A DNA stretch of 8,605 bases from NCBI GenBank assembly GCA_027489105.1, contig JAIYAJ010000266.1:1-8605 (forward strand), written 5' to 3'. Below are positions 1-6,694 of the stretch, piece after piece. The stretch is from Zymomonas sp. (lineage in GTDB: Bacteria > Pseudomonadota > Alphaproteobacteria > Sphingomonadales > Sphingomonadaceae). The stretch's first letter is position 1. Every line of letters begins with the position of its first letter. The translations under genes and the position numbers were made by a program. The notes beneath the pieces were generated by a model. That model was not told the origin of the DNA, ran no database searches, and saw only the letters and a program-made list of their open reading frames with translations.

Positions 1-2
1 GC

Positions 3-794
3 TTCCGCGCGACTTCGGGGCCGGTGATCGCCAAGTCGGGGGACCTGGCGGCGTTGCTGACAAATCTCGAGGATGGCGACGTCCTCTTCATCGACGAGAT
101 TCATCGCCTGCAGCCGCAGGTCGAGGAGGTCCTCTACCCTGCGATGGAAGATCGTGCGCTCGACCTGATGATCGGCGAGGGGCCGTCGGCGCGCAGCGTG
201 CGGATCGATCTGCCGCGCTTCACCCTGGTTGGCGCCACCACGCGGCAGGGGCTGATCACCACCCCCTTGCGCGACCGCTTCGGCATTCCGATCCGGCTGC
301 AATTCTATACCGTGGACGAGCTGGAGAAGGTCGTCACCCGCGCTTCGCGCCTGCTCGACCTGCCGATCGCACCCGACGGGGCGGTCGAAATCGCGCGGCG
401 CGCGCGGGGAACGCCGCGCATCGCTGGCCGGCTGCTGCGCCGGGTCAGGGACTTCGCCCATGTGCTGGGCTCCGAGATCGTCGATGCAAAGCTGGCCGAT
501 CAGGCGCTCAACCGGCTCGAGGTCGACAGCCTGGGCCTCGACGCGATGGACCGGCGCTATCTCCACATGATCGCCGACATCTATCGCGGCGGACCCGTCG
601 GGGTGGAGACCCTGGCCGCCGGCCTGTCCGAACCGCGCGACACGATCGAGGACGTGATCGAGCCCTATCTGATCCAGCTCGGCCTGATTGCCCGCACCGC
701 GCGGGGGCGCTGCCTCAACGGGCGCGGCTGGAAGCATCTCGGCATCGCGCCGCCGCCCGAGGCCGGGCAGGACGGTCTGTTCGACGGCGTCTGA
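3..794 (+). CDS. ruvB: Holliday junction branch migration DNA helicase RuvB (5' end cut by window)
   Basis: RuvB is the hexameric AAA+ ATPase that, with RuvA, drives branch migration of Holliday junctions before RuvC resolves them. The reading frame is open to the left edge, so the gene starts outside the window; 263 residues are visible. E. coli RuvB is about 336 residues, so roughly the first 80, including Walker A, are missing. Visible in order (residues of the visible part): Walker B with the DEIHRL signature (31-36), sensor 1 in VGATTRQG (76-83), the arginine-finger segment PLRDRFG (88-94), sensor 2 in [13 protein letters not shown] (135-147), and a C-terminal winged-helix DNA-binding domain (about 185-245) with [20 protein letters not shown]. 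The stop is TGA at 792-794. A gap of 109 bases separates it from ybgC; this neighbourhood is common in proteobacteria. Identification is secure. Confidence 0.97.
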   Translation, partial: FRATSGPVIAKSGDLAALLTNLEDGDVLFIDEIHRLQPQVEEVLYPAMEDRALDLMIGEGPSARSVRIDLPRFTLVGATTRQGLITTPLRDRFGIPIRLQFYTVDELEKVVTRASRLLDLPIAPDGAVEIARRARGTPRIAGRLLRRVRDFAHVLGSEIVDAKLADQALNRLEVDSLGLDAMDRRYLHMIADIYRGGPVGVETLAAGLSEPRDTIEDVIEPYLIQLGLIARTARGRCLNGRGWKHLGIAPPPEAGQDGLFDGV

Positions 795-903
795 CGCCCG
801 CTGCGGTCGCGACATCGCCGGATCGACGTTCCTGCAGGGCGAACCGAGCCGCTTTCGGCGAATATCCGTTCATTTCGGGCCGCGATCGCTTAAACAGGCG
901 ACA

Positions 904-1350
904 ATGCACGACACACCCTATTCCGGACGCTTCGAAGCGGGCGCGCATCATTTCGCGCTGCGCGTCTATTTCGAGGATACCGATGCGGGCGGCGTCGTTT
1001 ATCATGCGAGCTATTTGCGGTTCATGGAGCGGGCGCGCAGCGACATGATGCGGCTGGCCGGAATCGACCAGCGTGGCGCGATGGAGCGTGGCGAGGGCAA
1101 TTATGTCGTTGTCGAACTGGGCCTGCGCTATCGCGCGCCGGGCCGGCTCGACGACGAGCTGCTGGTGATCAGCCGCATGGGGACTATCCGGGGTGCCTCA
1201 TGCATCGTTCATCAGAGAGTCATGCGCGGACCCGAAACATTGGTGCAAGCCGATGTCTCGGTTGCCCTGATCGGCTCGGACGGCCGTCCGAAGCGTCAGC
1301 CCCGCCACTGGATCGAGACATTCGAGCGCCTCAAAGCGGCGAGAGATTGA
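904..1350 (+). CDS. ybgC: Tol-Pal associated acyl-CoA thioesterase YbgC (hot-dog fold)
   Basis: YbgC is a cytoplasmic 4-hydroxybenzoyl-CoA-thioesterase-like hot-dog enzyme that hydrolyses acyl-CoA thioesters, and its gene commonly begins tol-pal clusters. The 148-residue product fits the family length (E. coli 134). The active-site segment YFEDTDAGGVVYHASYL lies at 22-38, and D27 aligns with the catalytic Asp18 of E. coli YbgC. The family-typical FMERAR follows at 40-45, then YRAPGRLDDEL at 76-86. The open frame runs further upstream to 688, overlapping ruvB, but that extension is Arg/Pro-rich and unlike the family. ATG 904 gives a normal N-terminus, although its ribosome binding site is weak (AGGCG just upstream). 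Only 19 bases separate it from tolQ, so the two are probably co-transcribed. The precise physiological substrate is not readable from sequence. Confidence 0.94.
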   Translation: MHDTPYSGRFEAGAHHFALRVYFEDTDAGGVVYHASYLRFMERARSDMMRLAGIDQRGAMERGEGNYVVVELGLRYRAPGRLDDELLVISRMGTIRGASCIVHQRVMRGPETLVQADVSVALIGSDGRPKRQPRHWIETFERLKAARD

Positions 1351-1369
1351 AAAGGGACGGATTGAATTG

Positions 1370-2068
1370 ATGATGCAGGAAATGGCGGTCTCCGCATCGG
1401 CTTCGGCGCTATCGCCCATCGCTCTCTTCCTCCAGGCCGACATCGTCGTGAAGGCGGTGATGATCGGCCTGCTCGCAGCCAGCATCTGGACCTGGACGAT
1501 CATCCTGTCCGGCAGCCTGTCGCTGGGCCGCGCGCTCAAGGCGAGCAAAGGCTTCGAGGCGGATTTCTGGAAGTCCGAGGATATCGACAAGTTCTATGAA
1601 GGGCCCGGCCGGCAGGACATCCCCGCCGCCAAGGTCTTTTCGGCCGGCGTCGCCGAATGGCGCCGCTCGGTGCGGTCGGGTCAGGCGATCGACCGTGACG
1701 GCACCCGCGCGCGGCTGGCCAATGCGCTGGGCGCGGCGGCCGGTAGCGAGATCGATCGGCTGTCGGATCGGCTGAACATCCTCGCCACCGTCGGTTCGGT
1801 CGCGCCCTTCGTCGGGCTGTTCGGCACAGTCTGGGGGATCATGCGCAGCTTCACCGACATCGCGGCGTCGCAGAACACCTCGCTCGGCGTTGTCGCGCCC
1901 GGCATCGCCGAGGCACTGTTCGCGACCGCGCTGGGCCTGTTCGCTGCGATCCCGGCGGTCATCGCCTATAACCGGCTGCTGCATGTCGTATCGAAGATCG
2001 AGGGTCAGCTTCACCGCTTCGGCGACGCGATCCACATGACGCTCAGCCGGGAACTGGAGCGCCTCTGA
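1370..2068 (+). CDS. tolQ: Tol-Pal system inner-membrane motor protein TolQ
   Basis: TolQ (MotA/TolQ/ExbB family) forms the inner-membrane pentamer which, around a TolR dimer, converts proton flow into movement of TolA. The 232-residue product has the expected three membrane segments: about 24-49, 136-158 and 176-204. The signature GLFGTVWGIM (149-158) and PGIAEALFATALGLFAAIPA (177-196) are present. T153 and T186 fall where the channel-lining Thr145 and Thr178 of E. coli TolQ lie, both with the same offset of 8. The start is ambiguous: TTG 1367, ATG 1370 and ATG 1373 are consecutive codons, with another ATG at 1382. AAAGGGA at 1351-1357 is the likely ribosome binding site; its spacing (12 bases to ATG 1370, 9 to TTG 1367) does not settle the choice, and I take ATG 1370. 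The TGA stop shares one base with the tolR ATG (TGATG), which suggests translational coupling. Confidence 0.95.
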   Translation: MMQEMAVSASASALSPIALFLQADIVVKAVMIGLLAASIWTWTIILSGSLSLGRALKASKGFEADFWKSEDIDKFYEGPGRQDIPAAKVFSAGVAEWRRSVRSGQAIDRDGTRARLANALGAAAGSEIDRLSDRLNILATVGSVAPFVGLFGTVWGIMRSFTDIAASQNTSLGVVAPGIAEALFATALGLFAAIPAVIAYNRLLHVVSKIEGQLHRFGDAIHMTLSRELERL

Positions 2069-2568
2069 TGGGAATGGGCGGTCCCGTTTCCGGGCGCGGC
2101 GGTCGGCGCGCGCCGATGGCGGAGATCAACGTCACGCCGCTCGTCGACGTGATGCTGGTGCTGCTGATCATCTTCATGGTGACCGCGCCGCTGCTGCTCG
2201 CCGGCGTGCCGGTCGACCTGCCCGAAAGTTCGGCCGGCGCGCTCGATCAGGACAAGAAGCCGATCCAGCTGTCGATCGACAAGGACGGCCGCATCTATCT
2301 CGACGATCGAGAGATCCAGATCGCGGCGATGGAAGCCCAGTTCGCCGAAATCGCCGCCAAGTCGGGCAAGGGCAAGGACAGCCCGCAGATCTTCCTGCGC
2401 GCCGACCGCGCGCTCGACTATGGCCGCGTCATGGCGGTGATGGGCGCGCTCAACCATGCCGGGCTCAACCGCGTCGCGCTGGTCACGCTGGGCGAGGGCG
2501 AGGCGGCTGGGCCGCAGGCCGGCGGCCGCGTCGACGGGGACGAAGTTCCCGAGCCGGCGGTGCCCTAA
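2068..2568 (+). CDS. tolR: Tol-Pal system protein TolR
   Basis: TolR (ExbD/TolR family) is a bitopic inner-membrane protein whose dimer sits in the TolQ pentamer. Its transmembrane Asp carries protons, and its periplasmic domain can bind peptidoglycan. The 166-residue product has a short cytoplasmic N-terminus and one membrane helix at about 25-45. The hallmark INVTPLVDVMLVLLIIFMVT (20-39) contains D27, matching the essential Asp23 of E. coli TolR. VPVDLPES (47-54) starts the periplasmic ferredoxin-like domain, which holds IQLSIDKDGRIYLDD (66-80) and a C-terminal FLRADRALDYGRVMAVMGAL (109-128). The last 25 or so residues (Gly/Ala/Glu/Pro-rich) look disordered and lengthen the protein beyond E. 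coli TolR (142). The ATG overlaps the tolQ stop, and TAA at 2566-2568 is 2 bases before tolA. Confidence 0.95.
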   Translation: MGMGGPVSGRGGRRAPMAEINVTPLVDVMLVLLIIFMVTAPLLLAGVPVDLPESSAGALDQDKKPIQLSIDKDGRIYLDDREIQIAAMEAQFAEIAAKSGKGKDSPQIFLRADRALDYGRVMAVMGALNHAGLNRVALVTLGEGEAAGPQAGGRVDGDEVPEPAVP

Positions 2569-2570
2569 GG

Positions 2571-3428
2571 ATGAAGCGGTCCGAGGGTGCAGGGCTGGGG
2601 TTGTCGATCGCGGGCCATGTCGGCCTGCTCGCGCTGCTGTCGCTGAACCTGATGAGCGTGCGGCAGATGCCCAAGCTCAGCGAACCGATGGACGTGATGC
2701 TGGTCGACAAGGCCGGGCTCGTCTCGGCTGCGCCCGAAATCTCGAAGGAGCCGCCGCAGGCCGCGCAGGCGCCCGAGCTGGGCCCGGTCGAGGAGACACC
2801 GCCCGAGCCGACGCCGGCGCCCGCCAAGCCCGAGCCCGCTCCGCCGACGCCGCCCAAGCCCGCGCCGACCCCGAAGCCTGCCCCCAAGCCGGCTCCCCCC
2901 AAGCCCGCGCCCGCGCCCACGCCGAAGCCGGCCGAGAAGACGCCCCCGACCCCGGCGAAAGCCGCGCCTGCGCCTGCGGCAAAGGCGACGCCCGCGCCCG
3001 CGAAGCCCAAGCCGAAGGCAACCTCGCTCGGCACCGACTTCCTCAAGGGCATCCCCGTCGAGAAGTCCGCGGGCAAGGGCGCCGCGCCGCGCGCTGCCGC
3101 GATCAGCCCGATTGCGATGAACGGCCTCGTTGCCCTGATCGCGAGCCAGGTGAAGCCCTGTTATACGATCCCTGCCGGCGGCGCCGACACCGCCAGCATC
3201 GTCACCCGCGTGCGGCTGCGCTTCAAGCCGGACGGCTCGATCGCGGTCGCGCCCGAGGTGATCGGCAATCTCGGTGTGACGCCCACCAACCAGCCCTATG
3301 TGCGGCAGATGAACGAAGCCGCCACCCGGGCGTTGCAACGTTGCGCCCCGTACAAGCTTCCGCCCGATCTTTACGAGGGCGGCTGGGAAGATGTGGCGTT
3401 CACCTTCCGCCCGGCGCAGATGAACTGA
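2571..3428 (+). CDS. tolA: Tol-Pal system protein TolA (short, proline-rich linker)
   Basis: TolA is anchored in the inner membrane beside TolQR and reaches across the periplasm to TolB and Pal. The 285-residue protein has the three-part layout of the family. First is one N-terminal membrane helix (about 10-30), with S12, H16 and L23 following the SxxxH...L pattern used for contact with TolQ/TolR-type motors. Second is a central linker (about 58-150) made almost only of Pro, Ala, Lys, Glu and Thr. Third is a C-terminal globular domain (about 178-285) with VKPCY (194-198) and ALQRCAPYKLP (254-264); C197 and C258 probably form the disulfide known in TolA domain III. The linker is odd: E. coli TolA (421 residues) has a long Ala/Lys/Glu helix, whereas this one is shorter and Pro-Lys-rich like TonB. 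Position between tolR and tolB and the C-domain favour TolA over TonB. The start is 2 bases after the tolR stop. Confidence 0.92.
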   Translation: MKRSEGAGLGLSIAGHVGLLALLSLNLMSVRQMPKLSEPMDVMLVDKAGLVSAAPEISKEPPQAAQAPELGPVEETPPEPTPAPAKPEPAPPTPPKPAPTPKPAPKPAPPKPAPAPTPKPAEKTPPTPAKAAPAPAAKATPAPAKPKPKATSLGTDFLKGIPVEKSAGKGAAPRAAAISPIAMNGLVALIASQVKPCYTIPAGGADTASIVTRVRLRFKPDGSIAVAPEVIGNLGVTPTNQPYVRQMNEAATRALQRCAPYKLPPDLYEGGWEDVAFTFRPAQMN

Positions 3429-3484
3429 TGGGCCGGTTTTTTGACTATTGCCCCCGCTTTGGGCAGCATGGCCCGAGCGGGGCG

Positions 3485-3490
3485 AAGGAG
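3485..3490 (+). promoter_or_regulatory. Ribosome binding site that sets the tolB start
   Basis: AAGGAG lies 6 bases before ATG 3497. This favours 3497 over the in-frame upstream ATG at 3428, which overlaps the tolA stop and would place 23 extra residues in front of a good signal peptide. Confidence 0.8.
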
Positions 3491-3496
3491 ACGAGA

Positions 3497-4816
3497 ATGC
3501 GCTTTGGCCTTGCCCTGTCCCTGTTGAGCTTCACGCTGGCGGCGTCGCCCGCTGCCGCACAGCTCGAGGTCGACATCACCGGCGGCATCGCCCAGCCCAT
3601 GCCGATCGCGGTGCCCGGCATGCCGACCCCGGCTGTCGCCAACACCCCGGCAGGCGATACCGCAGCGCTCGGCCAGCGCGTCGCCGAGGTGGTGACCGCC
3701 GATCTCAAGAATAGCGGCCTGTTCAGCCCGCTGCCGAAGAGCGCGATGCAGACCGTCACCCACCCGCAGGTGACCGCGCCCGATTACATGTTCTGGACCC
3801 AAAGCGGCGCGCAGGCGCTCGTCCAAGGCTTCGTTCAGGCCAATGGCGACGGGACGCTAACGGTCGGCTGTTACCTCTATGACGTTCTGGCGCGCAGCGA
3901 ACTGACGCGGCAGGGCTTCGTCGTGCAGCCGGGCCAGTGGCGCCGTGCCGCGCATAAATGTGCCGATCAGGTCTATACCCGCCTGACCGGCGAAGGTCCC
4001 TATTTCGACAGCCGCGTCGTCTATGTGTCCGAAACCGGACCCAAGACGAACCGCATCAAGCGGCTTGGCATCATGGACCAGGACGGCGCGAACCACCGCT
4101 TCCTGACCAACGGGCAGTCGATCGTGCTGACGCCGCGCTTCGCGCCGAACCAGCAGACGATCACCTATATGTCCTACACCAACAACCGCGCCCGCGTGTA
4201 TGTGTACGACATCGGCTCGGGTTCGCAGCGTCTGGTCGTCGATCAGCCGAACATGACCTTCGCGCCGCGTTTCTCGCCCGATGGCCGCTACATCGTCTTC
4301 TCGATGGCGGTCGGCGGCAACACCGACATCTATCGCGTGGCCAGCACCGGCGGCACGCCACAGCGGCTGACGACCTCGCCCGGCATCGACACCGGCGCCA
4401 GCTATTCGCCTGATGGGTCGAAGATCGTGTTCGAAAGCGATCGTTCGGGCACCCAGCAGCTCTATGTGTTGAACGCCGACGGCTCGAGCCAGAACCGGAT
4501 AAGCTTCGGTTCGGGCCGCTATGGCAGCGCCGCCTGGAGCCCGCGCGGCGACCTGATCGCCTTCACCCGGATCGGCGGGGGCTTCAATGTCGGTGTCATG
4601 AACATCGATGGTTCGGGCGAGAAGATCCTGACCAATGGCTGGCAGGACGAAGGCCCGAGCTGGTCGCCCAATGGCCGCGTGATCATGTTCTTCCGTACCG
4701 CGCAGGGGTCGGGCAAGGCCGATCTCTGGTCGGTCGACCTGACCGGCGTCAACGAACGCCCAATCCCGACCCCGCTCGACGGGTCGGACCCGGCCTGGGG
4801 GCCGTTGCTGCCATGA
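3497..4816 (+). CDS. tolB: Tol-Pal system beta-propeller protein TolB
   Basis: TolB is the periplasmic component that binds Pal and is acted on by TolA, and so regulates Pal's grip on peptidoglycan. The 439-residue product (E. coli 430) begins with a Sec signal peptide; MRFGLALSLLSFTLAASPAA is followed by a probable cut after A21, leaving QLEVDITGG at the mature N-terminus, where the family's flexible TolA-binding segment lies. The alpha/beta domain covers about 30-165, and a six-bladed propeller about 166-435. Propeller repeats are visible as FAPRFSPDGRYIVF (255-268), ASYSPDGSKIVFESD (301-315), AAWSPRGDLIAFTR (345-358) and PSWSPNGRVIMFFR (387-400). The frame is also open upstream across tolA, but that part is not real coding. 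The 68 bases after tolA hold only the ribosome binding site and an alternative ATG (3428). TGA ends the gene at 4814-4816. Confidence 0.96.
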   Translation: MRFGLALSLLSFTLAASPAAAQLEVDITGGIAQPMPIAVPGMPTPAVANTPAGDTAALGQRVAEVVTADLKNSGLFSPLPKSAMQTVTHPQVTAPDYMFWTQSGAQALVQGFVQANGDGTLTVGCYLYDVLARSELTRQGFVVQPGQWRRAAHKCADQVYTRLTGEGPYFDSRVVYVSETGPKTNRIKRLGIMDQDGANHRFLTNGQSIVLTPRFAPNQQTITYMSYTNNRARVYVYDIGSGSQRLVVDQPNMTFAPRFSPDGRYIVFSMAVGGNTDIYRVASTGGTPQRLTTSPGIDTGASYSPDGSKIVFESDRSGTQQLYVLNADGSSQNRISFGSGRYGSAAWSPRGDLIAFTRIGGGFNVGVMNIDGSGEKILTNGWQDEGPSWSPNGRVIMFFRTAQGSGKADLWSVDLTGVNERPIPTPLDGSDPAWGPLLP

Positions 4817-4871
4817 GGGGATTTCTGGGAGAAACCGGGAATGAAAATCGTTATTCAACCGTAACCAGCTG

Positions 4872-4880
4872 AGGAAGGAG
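4872..4880 (+). promoter_or_regulatory. Strong ribosome binding site of pal
   Basis: AGGAAGGAG contains two overlapping Shine-Dalgarno matches, 6 bases before the pal ATG. It is the strongest ribosome binding site of the cluster by eye. That fits the high abundance expected of Pal, a structural lipoprotein. Confidence 0.75.
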
Positions 4881-4886
4881 ATTTAG

Positions 4887-5414
4887 ATGGCGCGTATGAC
4901 CCTTAAGATCGCGCTCGTGTCCGCGCTGGCACTGAGCGTCGCTGCCTGTTCGAAGAAGAAGCCCGAGGAACTGCCGCCGCCGCCGCCGCAGACCGCCCCG
5001 GCCCCGATGCCGGAGGCCCCGCCGCCGCCGCCGCCGCAGACCGGCCCGGTCCCGGGATCGCGCGCCGATTTTCTGGCGCAGGCCGGCACCGATACCGTGT
5101 TCTTCGACACCGATTCCTATGATGTCGATGCCGAGGATCAGGCGACGCTGAGCCGCCAGGCCCAGTGGCTGGCCAAATATCCGAACGTTTCGGTGACGAT
5201 AGAAGGCCATTGCGACGAGCGTGGCACGCGCGAGTACAACCTCGCCCTTGGCGAGCGTCGTGCCAATGCCGCGAAGAATTATCTGGTGAGCGTCGGCGTT
5301 CCGGCGTCGCGCATCTCGGTCATCAGCTATGGCAAGGAACGCCCGCTGGCGACCGGTTCGGACGAGGCTGCCTGGGCGCAGAACCGCCGCGCAGTCACCG
5401 TCGTTCCGAACTGA
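4887..5414 (+). CDS. pal: Peptidoglycan-associated lipoprotein Pal
   Basis: Pal is an outer-membrane lipoprotein whose OmpA-like domain binds the diaminopimelate part of peptidoglycan and also TolB; Tol-driven Pal accumulation at the septum aids outer-membrane constriction. The 175-residue precursor has a lipoprotein signal ending in the lipobox SVAAC, with C21 as the lipidated cysteine. Ser follows it at +2, compatible with outer-membrane sorting. A linker (26-57) with two proline runs comes next. The OmpA domain (about 68-175) shows [19 protein letters not shown], then [20 protein letters not shown], whose D and R residues (DERG) form the peptidoglycan site, then [16 protein letters not shown] and the C-terminal NRRAV. 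The linker contains a near-perfect 48-base tandem duplication. The start is fixed by a strong ribosome binding site. It ends the tol-pal cluster; the next gene is convergent. Confidence 0.96.
   Translation: MARMTLKIALVSALALSVAACSKKKPEELPPPPPQTAPAPMPEAPPPPPPQTGPVPGSRADFLAQAGTDTVFFDTDSYDVDAEDQATLSRQAQWLAKYPNVSVTIEGHCDERGTREYNLALGERRANAAKNYLVSVGVPASRISVISYGKERPLATGSDEAAWAQNRRAVTVVPN
4973..5043 (+). repeat. Direct repeat of 23 bases inside the Pal proline linker
   Basis: Two identical 23-base copies (4973-4995 and 5021-5043), each GCC repeats followed by GCAGACCG, are offset by 48 bases, i.e. 16 codons. The similarity extends into the following bases (CCCCGGCCCCG versus GCCCGGTCCCG). At protein level this gives [16 protein letters not shown] followed by [12 protein letters not shown]. 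It looks like an in-frame tandem duplication that lengthened the spacer between the lipid anchor and the OmpA domain. Confidence 0.85.
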
Positions 5415-5433
5415 TCGGGCCGAAGGGACGGCA

Positions 5434-5456
5434 GGCCGGGGCGCTCCGCTCCGGCC
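5434..5456. other. Hairpin between pal and the terminator
   Basis: Arms 5434-5443 and 5447-5456 can pair over 10 positions (one of them G-U) around a 3-base loop CTC. There is no T-run, so this is not a classical terminator. It may protect the 3' end of the tol-pal transcript or simply reflect high GC content. Confidence 0.4.
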
Positions 5457-5463
5457 CGCAGCA

Positions 5464-5504
5464 AAAGAAAGGGGCCGTCGGCACAGTGCCGGCGGCCCCT
5501 TTTC
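5464..5504. terminator. Bidirectional rho-independent terminator between pal and pstS
   Basis: Arms GGGGCCGTCGGCAC (5471-5484) and GTGCCGGCGGCCCC (5486-5499) are complementary except for one G-U pair; in practice the central bases form the loop. The right arm is followed by TTTT (5500-5503). The left arm is preceded by AAAAGAAA, which on the minus strand reads as TTTCTTTT. The hairpin sits 56 bases past the pal stop and about 20 bases past the pstS stop, so it can end both convergent transcripts. Confidence 0.9.
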
Positions 5505-5522
5505 GGTTTCGGGAGAGCCGGC

Positions 5523-6629
5523 TCAGGGAGCCGGCGTGTAGAGCGGCTTGCCGTCCGGCCCGGTGATCGCCTCCGCCCACTGCTTGCGGACGAGCGCCTT
5601 CACCTCGGCGGGCAGCGGGACATAGTCGAGCGCAACTGCTTCGGCGTCGCCCTTGCCCATCGCCCAGTCGAAGAAGCCGAGCGCGGCCTTCGCCTTGGCG
5701 ACATTTTCCTGCTTTGTGTGGAGCAGGATGAAGGTGGCGCCGGTGATCGGCCAGCTCTTCTCGCCCGGCTGGTCGAGCAGCAGCAGATAATTGCCGGGGG
5801 CTGCGGCCCAGTCGGCGCCGGCGGCTGCGGCGGCGAAGCTCTCGGCCGAGGGGGCGACGAAGCCGCCCGCCTTGTTCTGCAGGAGCACGTGGCTCATCTG
5901 GTTCTGCTTGGCATAGGCATATTCGACATAGCCGATCGAGCCTTTGGTCTGGCGCACGAAGGCCGAGACGCCGTCATTGCCCTTGCCGCCGATCCCGGTC
6001 GGCCAGGACACGGCGTCGCTGGCACCGACCTTCGATCCCCAGGCGGGGCTCTTCGCGGTCAGATAGCTGGTGAAGAGAAAAGAGGTGCCCGACCCGTCCG
6101 AGCGGTGGACGACGGTGATCGGCAGCGCAGGCAGCTTCACGCCGGGGTTGAGCGCGGCGATGCGCGGGTCGGTCCACTTGGCAACTTCGCCCAGGAAGAT
6201 CGCGCCGAGCAACTCGCCCGACAGGCGCACCTGGCCGGGGGTGATGCCGGGGATGTTCACGACGGGCACGACGCCGCCCATCACCGTCGGGAATTGGTAT
6301 AGCCCGGCGGAAGCCAGTTCGTCGGCCTTTAGCGGCTTGTCCGACGCGCCGAAATCGACGGTGTTGGCCTTGATCTGCTTGATCCCGCCGCCCGAGCCGA
6401 TCGCCTGATAGTTCAGGCCCACGCCGGTCTGTGCCTTGTAGCTCTCGGCCCATTTTGCATAGAGCGGCGCGGGGAAGGTCGCGCCTGCGCCGGACAGGGC
6501 ACCGGCCGCTGCGGCCGAACCTCCGCCTGCGGCATCGTCCTTCTTCGCCTGCTGTCCGCAGCTGGCGATCAGCAGCGCCATCGCCGCGACCAGCGTCGCA
6601 CGCATGGGGTTCAGGAACCTGGTCTTCAT
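5523..6629 (-). CDS. pstS: Phosphate ABC transporter substrate-binding protein PstS (lipoprotein type)
   Basis: PstS captures inorganic phosphate in the periplasm and hands it to the PstCAB importer. The 368-residue product (E. coli PstS precursor 346) starts at ATG 6629, preceded by AAGGAG 10 bases upstream. A further 20-residue upstream extension in frame to 6689 has no signal character and is rejected. A lipoprotein signal ends in LLIASC, so C24 is probably lipidated, and a Gly/Ala-rich linker (33-45) follows. The phosphate-site motifs are all present: GAGATFPAPLY (47-57), IGSGGGIKQI (77-86), DFGASD (92-97) and HRSDGSGTSF (175-184). These correspond to the Ser38, Asp56 and Arg135/Ser139/Thr141 regions of E. 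coli PstS. No pstC, pstA, pstB or phoU lies next to it: the gene is followed by a terminator and preceded by an unrelated exonuclease. PhoB control is plausible, but the sequence shows only weak half-sites. Confidence 0.94.
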   Translation of the reverse strand: MKTRFLNPMRATLVAAMALLIASCGQQAKKDDAAGGGSAAAAGALSGAGATFPAPLYAKWAESYKAQTGVGLNYQAIGSGGGIKQIKANTVDFGASDKPLKADELASAGLYQFPTVMGGVVPVVNIPGITPGQVRLSGELLGAIFLGEVAKWTDPRIAALNPGVKLPALPITVVHRSDGSGTSFLFTSYLTAKSPAWGSKVGASDAVSWPTGIGGKGNDGVSAFVRQTKGSIGYVEYAYAKQNQMSHVLLQNKAGGFVAPSAESFAAAAAGADWAAAPGNYLLLLDQPGEKSWPITGATFILLHTKQENVAKAKAALGFFDWAMGKGDAEAVALDYVPLPAEVKALVRKQWAEAITGPDGKPLYTPAP

Positions 6630-6639
6630 CGGGATTGCT

Positions 6640-6645
6640 CTCCTT
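6640..6645 (-). promoter_or_regulatory. Ribosome binding site that sets the pstS start
   Basis: On the minus strand AAGGAG lies 10 bases before ATG 6629, the start that leaves a compact lipoprotein signal. No comparable site precedes the in-frame upstream start at 6689. Confidence 0.7.
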
Positions 6646-6654
6646 CGATATCGG

Positions 6655-6694
6655 ACGACAGCATAAGCGGTCGCGTCGGGCGCTTCCATGACAG
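6655..6694 (-). promoter_or_regulatory. Possible Pho-box-like half-sites and -10 upstream of pstS
   Basis: On the minus strand there is an exact CTGTCAT (6688-6694) and a near match CTGTCGT (6655-6661). They lie 33 bases apart, three times the 11-base spacing of PhoB repeats. TATGCT, a 4/6 match to a -10, lies between them, with its first base 11 bases beyond an 18-base box that would begin with CTGTCAT. The adjacent repeat of that box (GCGCCCG) does not match the CTGTCA consensus. This is a weak candidate for PhoB control of pstS, supported mainly by the gene it precedes. Confidence 0.25.

Noticed and set aside
688..903. N-terminal extension of YbgC into ruvB
   Set aside because: The added residues are Arg/Pro/Ser-rich and overlap the real ruvB C-terminus; the hot-dog domain begins normally from ATG 904.
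795..903. Search for a tol-pal promoter in the ruvB-ybgC gap
   Set aside because: I found no convincing -35/-10 pair. An AT-richer patch around 861-875 and CTTAAA near 889 are too weak to call, so I list no promoter.
1409..2035. Minus-strand open frames opposite tolQ (and similar ones opposite tolB and pstS)
   Set aside because: They have typical high-GC shadow composition (Arg, Asp, Gly, Ala), no motifs, and full overlap with strongly conserved genes.
2483..3338. Gly/Ala/Arg-rich minus-strand open frames opposite tolA
   Set aside because: They are the antisense image of the Pro/Ala/Lys repeats, with low-complexity content and no start signals; the plus-strand tolA is well supported.
2456..3496. 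A long open frame running across tolA in another frame and joining tolB, as if one 786-residue protein
   Set aside because: The part before 3497 is an Arg/Ala-rich shadow of the GC-rich tolA region with no recognisable domain. The real tolA frame has a membrane helix, linker and C-domain, and tolB has its own ribosome binding site and signal peptide.
6630..6689. Extended PstS start at 6689
   Set aside because: The extra 20 residues place charged sequence before a well-formed lipoprotein signal, and only ATG 6629 has a Shine-Dalgarno.
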